NCBI GenBank assembly: GCA_963965975.1
Contig: OZ014417.1
Span: 2,709,821-2,773,820 of the forward strand
Source of the DNA: Xestospongia bergquistia
Taxonomy: Eukaryota; Porifera; Demospongiae; Haplosclerida; Petrosiidae
Direction of reading: 5' to 3'
DNA length: 64,000 bases
In this document: positions 1 through 10,204 of the stretch, in pieces
Layout: each line of letters opens with the position of its first letter
How positions within the stretch are numbered: the stretch's first letter is position 1
Program-made: the position numbers and the translations under genes
Notes under the pieces: model-generated
Database searches by the model: none
Seen by the model: only the letters and a program-made list of their open reading frames with translations
Told to the model about the DNA's origin: nothing

Positions 1-1640
1 CCTTCAATATTAACCATTGATAATATTAAATATTGGTGATTATAAATTACACAGTTTGTGAGTAGAATATATATCAATTTACTAAATTGACATTATGTTC
101 ATTTTCTCTTCAATATCAACAAATAATTGCTTTAAATGTTGGTCACTTTGAAACAATACAGCTTGTGAGTATAGTATACTTAGTAATTTATTCAATTGAC
201 ATTTTGTCCCATTCTTTTCTTCAATATCAACCAACGATTGCATCAAATTTTGGTCATTTTGAAACAATAAAGCTCGTAAGTAATGATTATATTAATTTGC
301 TCAATTGATTTTGTCAATTCTCCTCAATATCAACAAATGATTTCATTAAATATTGGTGATTATGAAACAATACAGGAGGTAAGTGTAATACATTTATTAA
401 TATATAATTACTCAATCCAAAATTTATATTTTCTTCCTTCAATATTAACCAATGGTTGTATAAAAAAATTGATGATTATGAAATTATACAGTTTGTGAGT
501 TTAATATACCTATTAATATACTTAATTGACTTTTTGTCTGTTCTTCTCTTCAATATTAACTAATGAATGGTTCAAATGTTGGTGATTATGTAACAATTTA
601 GCTTGTGAGTGCTATGAACTAATTAATTTGTTTAATTAACTTGTCAATTCTCTTTAATATCAACAAATGATTGTGTCAAATACAGGTGGTGAGTATAATA
701 TACTTGTTAATTTGCTTAATTCACACTTTTCTATTTTCTTTCCTTTAATATTAACCAATGATTGTACAAAATATTGGTGATTATAAATGTCACAGTTTGT
801 GAGTAAAATATATAAATTAATTTACTAAATTGACATTTTGTTAACTTATCTATTCAATGTCAACCAATAATTGCTTGAAATATATTGTGATTATGAAACA
901 AAAATAGCTTGTGAGTATATTATACTTATTAATTTACTCAATTGTCATTTTGTCCATTGTTCTCTTCAATATCAATCAATGATTGCACCAAATATTGGTG
1001 ATTATAAAACTCTACAGCTCGTGAGTATATTGATTTTCTTAATTTGCTCAATTGATTTTTTCCATTCTTCTCTTTAATATCAATGAATGATTGCATCAAC
1101 GTTTTGTGACTATGATACAATATAGGCAGTGAGTATAATATACTTATTAATTTACTTGATTGTCATTTTGTCCATTGTTCTCTTCAATATCAATCAATGA
1201 TTGCACCAAATATTGGTGATTATAAAACTCTACAGATCGTGAGTATATTGATTTTCTTAATTTGCTCAATTGATTTTTCCATTCTTCTCTTTAATATCAA
1301 TGAATGATTGCATCAACGTTTTGTGACTATGACACAATATAGGCAGTGAGTATAATATACTTTTCATTTACTCAAATCACATTTTATTTTTTATTCCCTT
1401 CAATGTAAACTAATGATTGTATAAAATATTGGTGATTATTGAAACAATACAGCTGGTGAGTACAAAATCCCTGTTAATTTATCAATTGAAATTTTGTTGA
1501 TTCTTCCTTTTAATATCAACTAGTGATTTCATCAAATATTGTTGAATTTGATAAAATTGGTGAGTGTGATATACTTAATATAATTGATATTCTGTCCATT
1601 TTGTTCAATCTATACCTGTTTTCTTTGTGTTATGAACTAA
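1..1640 (+). repeat. Minisatellite array A, ~108-bp units
   Basis: About 15 diverged tandem units are recognisable from the donor-like core (CTTGTGAGT, CTGGTGAGT or similar). The core recurs near 57, 166, 275, 379, 493, 604, 687, 795, 911, 1019, 1128, 1238, 1346, 1453 and 1558. Each unit runs pyrimidine-rich tract, TCAATATCAACCAATGATTG-like segment, AAATATTGGTGATTATGAAA-like segment, ACAATACAG, CT(G/T)GTGAGTATAATA, then an AT-rich spacer. The array enters from the window's left edge, decays by about 1640-1800, and lies just upstream of the ZU5-UPA-Death gene. Some units are open in one frame for 20-25 residues, but no AG acceptor precedes that stretch, so they are not called exons. Confidence 0.9.
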
Positions 1641-2036
1641 AAATTGTATCAAATATTCTTAATAATTAGATAACACATTTGGTAACTGAAATATTATATT
1701 TTTAATGAACTCAATTATTTACTTAACATTATGTGTATTCTATTCAATATTAACCATATGCATGCAATAATAACTTTTATACAATAAGCTGGTTAGTTGA
1801 ATATGTATAATTATATAAATATAATGGTGGTTTGGTTCTTTAGCTGCTTTAGAAACACTTTCATATTCAAATCAAAGTAAGACTACAATATTAATGTGTT
1901 ATTATCCAATAATTACTTACAGCAGCTCTGGCAATTGAAAAAGGTATTTTAAATCTGTTTTTATCTCATTATTTTTATAATTATTGTCATTGCAATTAAA
2001 GAAAACTCAGGTATATAAATATATACATTGTAAATT

Positions 2037-3787
2037 ATGTATAATATTGGCTGTATAATAGATAATTCTCAGATAAAATCATCTGATGATCTAACTGACC
2101 TACTGCTCAAGTCCCCCAAAGGAGTTGCACTCTGTAAAGAGCTGTCATTCATTGTCAAATGTGATGATCAACAGCAGATATTTCAGTTATTAGATTATGG
2201 AATAAAACTTATCATACCACCATCAGCTGCGCCACAAGATATTCAACAGATCAAGATTGCTGTTCAAGTCATTGCTTCTGGTCCATTTGTCCTTCCTTCT
2301 TATTGTCAACCAATCAGTTGTTTCTATTGGATCCAGTCCACACACAAATTCCTCAAACCAGTAGAAGTTCATCTTGAACATCATGCTGAACTTCTCTCTG
2401 AGGAAGATTGTCAAGAATTGGGATTCATTGTCTCCCCTAGCACTGAATCCTCCTCACCTCCATATCAATTTCAGTTCTCTAATGGAATTAATTCCATCTT
2501 CCCAGTTGGTTCTAGCTATGGCATTATCAAAGTTTCTGAGTTCTCAATTTTCTCCAGTGCATGGAAGAGGATAAGGGCTGTGTTTAGTGATCATTTCAGA
2601 TATGTCTGGATGGTATACTACAGACACAGTCATGAGAATAATTGGGAGTTACATATAGTTGTGACAAAAGACTTGGGACCTTTCATACAGGTATATTAGC
2701 TATAAGATTTAGTAGAAATTAAATTAACATTTAATATTTGTGTTGTATATATGGACAGAGAGCTAGAAAGGAGTATGATAAATGTATTGAGTACATTAAA
2801 CCTAAGCTATTTCAATTTGATGATACTAAATCTATTAAAGTCATGTTCCCAGAAGATGATCAAGTAGTCAACAATTGGAGAATATCAAGTCGAGCTAATC
2901 CATGTCGGGTAATGAGTAAAAGCTTTGATTGTATTTTACATTCAATTATTGTATATAATAAGGTGAACAAATCTGATGTAGATGAAAGTACACCAGATAC
3001 CTCTTTACAACATCTTGACTTAAATGTGGAATTAGAGATGTCTGGCAGTACAAGACAACTGCCTCTAGAAGTGAAGTTTCAAGGAATGAGAGAAGAAAAC
3101 ACTTCCTTTAAATTTTCTGTCAGAATCTCAAGACCTACAACAGGTACTGAGAACTTGCATAATTGTATAAGATAAAATATGAACACTATAACTGAAAGAC
3201 CTCATACATGATTTATAAGACATTACAAGTACATGCACCTACTACAGCATGCTGTGACAGTATGCAATTACTAAATCAAACAATTGGTATTGATGTCTTC
3301 AATACTACAGAATCATCACCTTATGCTGAATTTACTGATGAAACATCTTATAGAAAGCCTGAAATTAAAGATCTCATGGAGTTTGCTGGTACAAAGGTGA
3401 GTGTGTAATTATTAATCACATATTTAAGAATTATTTTTAATACAGTAAGTCTCTAATCAAAGAGAATTGTACACTTAAAATAATGAATATATATAGGTTA
3501 TTAAATCTTCATTGTATTATTAATTTATTTTACAGATTTGTCACAAGTGGGACATACTTGGTGACATGCTCAAAGTGCCAGACAGTATGCTTGCCTCTAT
3601 TAGGAGGGATCCTTCTATTGGAGGAGATTCTATACTCTCTATTAGAGAAGTGTTCATTAAATGGTCACAGTCTCATTCTTCACCTTATAATTGGGGAACT
3701 CTTCTATCAGCATTATCAACTGAAACAGTGGGAGAACAAGGCCTGGCTGAAGAAATAGCCAGGAAGCTGAAACAAAGATCTCAATAG
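2037..3787 (+). CDS. ZU5-UPA-Death domain protein
   Basis: Five exons: 2037-2690, 2759-2908, 2963-3143, 3230-3396, 3536-3787; intron phases 0,0,1,0; 467 aa. Exon 1 reads as a ZU5 domain (core LIIPPSAAP near residues 60-68, then a beta-rich stretch with FLKPVEVHLEHHA). Exons 2-3 resemble a UPA domain (KSIKVMFPEDDQ, NVELEMSGSTRQLPLEVKFQ). Exon 5 is a Death fold (SPYNWGTLLSAL and a C-terminal amphipathic helix). This order is known from UNC5, PIDD and ankyrin-type proteins; here there are no TM, LRR or ankyrin parts, so an intracellular adaptor or sensor is inferred. The ATG at 2037 is the first in frame, but the real N terminus may lie in upstream exons, since splice-like sites occur at 1920-2010. 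The 54-nt intron 2909-2962 is a multiple of three with no stop, so retention would insert 18 residues. Confidence 0.8.
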
Positions 3788-4420
3788 ACTACTCTTTTGA
3801 CTATAAGCTATCAGTATACATATTTTATAGCTGTTAACATTAGCTAACTAATTTTAATTGAAATTTAATTGTCAGTAGAGGATCAATGTTCTCATGATCA
3901 TAGCATGTATATGTAATGAGTGAATAGGTAGGGACAAAAAAGCAGACTTGAGGCTATGCAAACATCATATTCACTTGATCATGCATGAGAGATATTCCAC
4001 AGCTTTTTAAGTTGGATATTGGATCCTCTAACTTTCATAAATATATATACAGATATATGGACACAGCCTCATATGAATACAGAAAGATCACCTATAATCA
4101 AAATTTTAAGTGAAGTTCAAAAATTATAATAACTAGTCTAGATTCATAATATAACTGTAATATAAGTGACTATCTAGCAATAATCATAAATCAAAACTGA
4201 CACCTTACAAATTACTATAATATATATGATATTATGTATTCATATTCACTGAAAAAGACATTCTATTTACTATAAGAATATATATAAATTCTTGCATCAT
4301 TAATTTCTAATTACAAGGTCAAAGTTAACTAAATATACTTTAGTTTATGTATTTGAGAGCAATTACATCATTCTAGTAGTTATGTAAAAGCAATGATTAA
4401 AATAATGCTTATAAATCATT
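3788..4420. other. Intergenic, AT-rich
   Basis: No exon with splice support, no RNA gene and no repeat longer than short AT runs was seen. It separates the intact ZU5-Death gene from the second minisatellite array. Confidence 0.5.
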
Positions 4421-4424
4421 CATT

Positions 4425-6300
4425 ATTCTTCTCTTTAATATCAACTAATGATTACATCAACGTTTACAAATGTGTAACAATACAGCTAGTAAGTTCAATA
4501 TATTTGTCAATATACTTAATTGACATTTGTCCATTCTTCTCTTTAATAACAATCAATGATTGAATCAAAATTGGTGATTATTAAACAATACAGCTGGTGA
4601 GTATAATATATTTATTAATTTTACTCAAATGAGTGACCATTTTATTCATTTTTCTCGACCATTGATTGCATCAAATATTATGATTTAAATGCACAATACA
4701 GATTGTGAGTACAGTTATTAATTTATTTAAATGACATTTTGTCTTTAATACAAACCAATGATTTCATCAATTATTGGTGATTATTAAACAATACAGCTAG
4801 TGAGTATATTACAGTTATTAGTTTACTTAATTGATATTTTGTCCATTCTTCTCTTCAATATCAATGTTTGGATCAAATATTGGTGATTATGAAACCATAC
4901 AGCTTGTGAGTATAACATACTTATAATTTGCTTAATTGACATTTTGTTCAATTTTCTCTTTAATAACAACTCATGATTACTTTTAAAAAATGGTGATTAT
5001 CACTCAATGCAGTTTGTGAATTTAAATAAACATTAGTTTACTTTACTGAAATTTTCTCCAATATTTTCTTTCATATCAACCAATGATTGTATCAAAATTG
5101 ATTATATGTAACAATACAGCTAGTGAGTGCAATATATTCATTAATTTACTTAGTCGACATTTGCCCCTCTTCTCTTTAATATTAAAATATGATTCAATCA
5201 AATATTGGTGATTATAAAAAATACAGATCGTGAGTATAATATATATTTGTTAATTTAGTTACTTTACATTTTTTCCCTTTTGTCTCTTCAATTATTGCAT
5301 TTAGTATTGATCACTATGAAATAATACAGTTGTTGAGTACAATATGTTTATTAATTACTTAATTTTAAATTTGTCCATTTTTGTCAACCAATGATTGTTC
5401 AAATGTTGGCAATTATGAAATTATATAGCTGGTGAGTATAGTATACTTATATATTTACTCAATAAACATTTTTTGTCATCCAATGATTTCATCGAATATT
5501 GTTTGATTATTCAACAATACAGTTGGTTAGTATATATACTTATTAAGTTGCTCAGCTGACATTTTGTTTACTCTTCTCTTCAATATCAATCAATCATTGT
5601 ATCAACTATTGGTAATTATTAAACAAATATAGCTGGTGAGTATAATAATTATACTTATAAATTTTATTCGATTAACATTAAGTCCATGTTCCTCAGCCAT
5701 TTATTGCATCAAATATTCTAATATGTTACAATACAGATTGTGAGTATAATAAACTTATGAATTTAATAATTTACAGTTTGTTTCCTTTTCTCTTTAATAT
5801 CAACCAATGAATGCGGTAAATATTGATGACTATGAAACAATATAGCTGGTAAGTATAATATACTTATTAAATATACTCATTTGGTATTTTATCCTTTAAT
5901 ATAAATCAATGATTGCATCAAATATTATGATTAATATGGAACAATACAGACAGTGAGTATGATATACCTATTAATTTATTTATTGAAGTTTTGTTAATTC
6001 TTCCCTTTAATATTAACAAATGATTGAACCAAATATTGATGATTATGAAAAATATCAGCTGGTGAGCATGATATACTTAACAATTTACTCAATTGTCTCA
6101 TTTGTCATTTCATCCATTCTTATCTTAAAGTAATCAACAATATATTGTTGTTTATACAATACAGCCAGTGAGTATAATAAATTATTAGTGTTCTCAATTG
6201 ACATTTTGTCACTTCTTCTCTTTGACTCTCTTTGATTCAACTAACGATTTTAGGAAATATATTTATAATTACAAATGACACAGTTGGTAAGTTAACTATA
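4425..6300 (+). repeat. Minisatellite array B, same family as array A
   Basis: About 18 units of the array A family, with the GTGAGT-like core near 4486, 4596, 4703, 4798, 4903, 5013, 5121, 5228, 5332, 5432, 5522, 5634, 5736, 5847, 5953, 6059, 6164 and 6283. Spacing is 90-119 bp. Units vary in the first part, but the ACAG-CTN-GTGAGTATAAT block is best kept. The array ends directly against a truncated ZU5 exon at about 6330, so array plus gene was probably duplicated as one unit. Confidence 0.9.
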
Positions 6301-6329
6301 CAAATTTTATTCATTTGACATTAATTAAC

Positions 6330-7460
6330 AGTCCACTATCAAAGTTTTTGAGTTCTCAATTTTCTTCATTGCATAGAAGAGGATAAGGGATGCATTTAGT
6401 GATCATTTCAGATATATATGGATGGTCTACTGTAGGCAGAGTCATGAGAATAATTAGGAGTTGCATGTAGTTTTGACAAAAACTTGGGACCTTTTCTACA
6501 GGTATATTAGTTATAAGATTATTATAAAAATTAATTTACTTTTAATTATTTGTGTGGTATATATGGACAGAGAGTTAGAGAGGATTATGCTAAGTGGAAT
6601 GAGTACATTAAACCAAATCGATTTCAATTTGATGATACTAAGTCTATTGAAGTCATGCTCCCAGAAGATGATCAAGTAATCAACAATTGGAGAATATCAA
6701 GTCAAGTTAATCCATGTCGGGTAATGAGTAATCGTTTTTATTGTATTTTACATTCAATTATTGTATATAATAAGGTGAACAAATCTGATGTAGATGAAAG
6801 TACAGCAGATTCCTCTTTACAACATCTTGACTTAAATGTTGAATTGGAGATGTCAGGCAGTACAAGCCAACTCCCTCTAGATGTGAAGTTTCAAAGAATG
6901 AGAGAAGAAAACACTTCCTTTAAATTTTCTGGTAGGACATCAAGACCTATACCAGGTACTTGTGTAGTAGTGGAGTTAATAATGGTATAAGATAAAATAT
7001 GAACACTATAATTTTATAATTTGTTTCCATATAGTACCAACTCTCCCACCTACATCGCAATATGAAGAGTTTCATAACACAGAAATTTATGGAAACCCTG
7101 AAATTAGAGACCTTGTATTATTTGAAGTGACAAAGGTGCCCTAAACTATAAATTAGTGCATAAAATAAACTGTATTTTTAGATTTCCAACTGGAAATCAC
7201 TAGGTATTCTACTTAAAATACCAGACAATAATCTGTCAATTATTATGATTGACCATCCCACATCATGTGAGGATCGCTGTAGAGAAATGTTTAGTAAATG
7301 GATGCAATTACGTTCTACACCTCAAACTTGGGGAACTATTCTGGTAGCTTTATCAATAGTGGGAGAATCAGCCCTTGCTAATAAAATAGTCTTGGAGCTG
7401 GAAAAAAAATTGTCCCAATCTTCTGTCTCCGATTCTCCATCTAAAGATACTCTTATGTAA
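6330..7460 (+). pseudogene. Truncated duplicate of the ZU5-UPA-Death gene
   Basis: A tandem paralogue of the 2037-3787 gene. Only the last ~165 nt of the ZU5 exon remain (about 6330-6501), with in-frame TAG codons; the first ~490 nt are absent and array B lies there instead. The downstream exons are intact and in the same phases: 6571-6720 (150 nt, same length), 6775-6955 (181 nt, same), 7035-7135 and 7182-7460. They encode the UPA-like segment and a Death domain (TPQTWGTILVALSIVGESAL) with a longer Ser-rich tail. The donor at 7136 (GTGCCC) is weak. A transcript starting downstream of exon 1 could still make a UPA-Death protein, so 'pseudogene' applies to the full-length form only. Confidence 0.75.
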
Positions 7461-8537
7461 AAATGACATAAAGAGGACTTAATTTAAATTTTAAAATTTA
7501 AAGGACACAAACACACAACTATGTAGCTGATCCCTAAATAACTAATGATATATGCTTACAAAATAGTCTATTAAATTATGATCATAATGAAAAGCAGTTC
7601 AAAGTTTATATGTTACTAAAAATGAAATGATATCAGGCAAATTGTGGTGTGATGTGGGTGTCTCAATATTCACTCCAAAGCTACCAAATACACAATATCA
7701 CAAACATTTGTTTCACTCTCTAAAGTGTACACCAATAAAAATACATGGTATTCTTTGTGTATAAAATGATCTATATTAGGATAATGCTTTCACATGATCA
7801 CCATTGTATACCTTCACCAATTAAAAATTATTATATCAGTATAGTATTTTGAATTATTTTTATAGTAGGTTGACTAATGTGTAAAAGGTCAATAACAGTA
7901 ATTACATTAATAAGATTTTATACATGACCATATATGTATGATATAAACCTTTTATCTTCTACATAAAGCTATTGAAACAAACTTTAAAGCAAATAAACAA
8001 GCTAATAAGCTTTAAAGCTTTACTGTCTATTGCTTGTGACTTTTTATGATCAGTAGAAACTTCTAGTAGGTACTTGTATAACATGTTATATTAGTGATTA
8101 TTGAGTAAAAAAATTACACCTCCCCATGATTATACTGACAGTTTATTTATTAAAGTGATCACTGTCTTGTCTTGTTACCCAATTAACTTGCTTACACCAG
8201 ATGTATATATATATATATATATTATGAATCCTCAACATTAATTGTACATCTATATAGGTTGCACAATGACCAGCACTTTTATTCTGATAGGCTTATTATC
8301 GATAGGTCTTTGGACAGGAATAACACTGATAGTCCAGTTCTGCAGTTACCACAACACTGGTAAACATTTTATTGCCTTATCTATCAAACTCTACTGTTTT
8401 ACTTTAAGAGTAAACAATTCCATTTCTATTAAGTTCATTATTATAACAGCATAGTAATAACATATTGTCTGTTCTTTTGGTCAGCTATTATAAATATAAC
8501 TGTGCAAGCTATATATAAAACCTAATTGTATAAAAAT
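7461..8537. other. Intergenic, nothing firm
   Basis: AT-rich with a short (TA)n run near 8203-8222. An ORF beginning at ATG 8266 encodes a hydrophobic N-terminal stretch (TFILIGLLSIGLWTGITLIV) and reaches a possible donor at 8360. No continuing exon was found, so it is not called as a gene. Confidence 0.4.
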
Positions 8538-9056
8538 TTAAAATTGAATTAGTGGTTCATCTGCTTCTTCAACCAATGTATGACGCTTGATATCATCGTA
8601 CTTGAATGTATCAGGATTGTCATCTCCAATGGATCTAGGACGACCGTGACGATCGATGGCCAACTCTTGGAAACCATCATCAAATTCCTCGGTGACAGTT
8701 ACATCATGAGTACTACCTGTATAGTATATAGAAAATGATACATTATAGGTAGTAATTTAGTGTAGCAACAGTGAAGCATTATGTACAACTAATGACATCA
8801 CAGAAATGTAATATACAATACACATAATATTTTGTCAAATTCTTACTATACAGCATGTACTATGATAGAAAGAAAGAGTCTAGCATTCAATTATAACTGG
8901 CTAATGTGATTCATAAATGCTTCTATGCTGAGTGCTATGAATATGAGTAATATTTCAAATAGTGGTTTAAAATTTGTTCATTTGTGACTATGAGAGCATG
9001 CATTATTAAGAAATGTCAGCAATAGTTGTGTGTAGTTAGTAAAAGCTCATTAATCT

Positions 9057-9095
<39 letters not shown>

Positions 9096-9980
9096 CATTG
9101 TTTTTTGATATGAGGTCAAGCCAAACTTAGTTCAGTGCATAATAAAACTTTATTACAATGTATACAAAACAGTTGTTAGCAGCTACTTACCGGATCCTTC
9201 ATTTTTAACTTTTACTTTTTCCAGTGCAGGATTTTTGAGAGTAGCAACCATTTTGGCAACTGCTACATCATCATCATTCAAAGATCCACTTCGTGGACGG
9301 TCTTCTGTAATACCTTGCCCCTTTTCAGGGCTTTTACGTGGAATGGGTGGAGTATAATAGCCACCAGTTGAAGCAGCAACTTTCTCTACAGCTGTTCGGC
9401 CTAGATTTTCCACATCTTTATTTTTAGCTGTCTTTTGATATAAAAGAGGTGAACCTCTTGGTGAACTTTGTCGCTGTTCTTGGCGTTTTTTGGTCTGCCA
9501 TGCTTTGTAAGCAATGCTGAATGCTTTGGAAATGGTTCTTGTAATTGCAAGTACCTTCTCTGCAGTGGAGCATTTAAAAATTTCAGCTCGAATTTTTTGA
9601 TCAATCTGGCTTTTGTGGATGAAGAAGAATATAATGTCTGCATCTCTTGCATTGCCACAATAAGAGACCATGTATATTGGGTATGAGACCTCAGACTTTG
9701 AATGGGTATCTCTCACAGTCAAAGAAATGGCTTTGACTATAATAGTGATTTTCTTGGAGTCTTTTTTTGATTTTTGTACTTCATCTAAAGCTTTGTTGAC
9801 GACTCTGTGCACATTATCTGTGCCCACACGATCTGGAACTTCAATGGATGCAATGTAGTTGGCTTGGAAGGGAATGCCTTGTACAAAAGGATCACTATTG
9901 TGAGTAGTGATTGGAGAGTAGCCACCTTTTCGTCCAATTATTGGACTGTTTCGAACAGCTTCAACGATTTTTGATGCCAT
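8538..9980 (-). CDS. LDLRAP1: PTB-domain clathrin adaptor, LDLRAP1/ARH-like
   Basis: Two exons, 9191-9980 and 8538-8716, phase-1 intron, 322 aa. Residues about 30-165 form a PTB/PID domain: the strand pattern ISLTVRD, YPIYMVSYC, IFFFIHKSQ, AEIFKC and the closing helix ISKAFSIAYKAWQ match the ARH/LDLRAP1 type that binds FxNPxY tails of lipoprotein receptors. The C-terminal exon holds DDGFQELAIDR, which fits the known AP-2 beta2-appendage motif [DE]nX1-2FxxFL-type (here FxxLxxxR). The protein ends in DEPLIQF, close to a clathrin box but lacking its usual last acid. The middle is Ser/Pro/Lys-rich and unstructured. The family sorts cargo into clathrin-coated pits. GULP/CED-6-type PTB proteins are the alternative, but they lack the beta2 motif. 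The gene is divergent from SHPRH. Confidence 0.75.
9058..9094. repeat. (TA)n microsatellite
   Basis: An uninterrupted TA dinucleotide run in the intron of the PTB-adaptor gene. Confidence 0.95.
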
Positions 9981-10204
9981 TTTGCTTTAAAAAGGAGAGA
10001 ATACGTCTGCAAAGAAGGAGGTTTTGCCTGCTCCACCCAGTTTTGTACAGAAGACTGACAACAGCTAGATTTTGCAAATTATCAAGTCATGAATAATAAA
10101 TTAGAAGGCGGAGCGAATCGAAGGTGTGGTTCCCTCGTGCTATAAATTGGAGAGCTCAGGGGATCATATTTTTTTGTTCTGGATGTACAGAGATACATTT
10201 CAGA
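9981..10204. promoter_or_regulatory. Shared intergenic region of LDLRAP1-like and SHPRH genes
   Basis: The two genes start head to head with about 224 bp between their ATGs, so both promoters and both 5' UTRs must lie here or overlap the coding ends. No TATA box or other core element is convincing. Bidirectional use is inferred from geometry only. Confidence 0.55.

Noticed and set aside
1..1120. Array units read as coding exons (LQYQ..NIGDYETIQ)
   Set aside because: No AG acceptor precedes the open stretch, many units carry stops, and the pattern is that of a minisatellite.
8266..8454. Short plus-strand ORF with a signal-anchor-like start
   Set aside because: No continuing exon, no domain and no partner splice site downstream before the opposite-strand gene.
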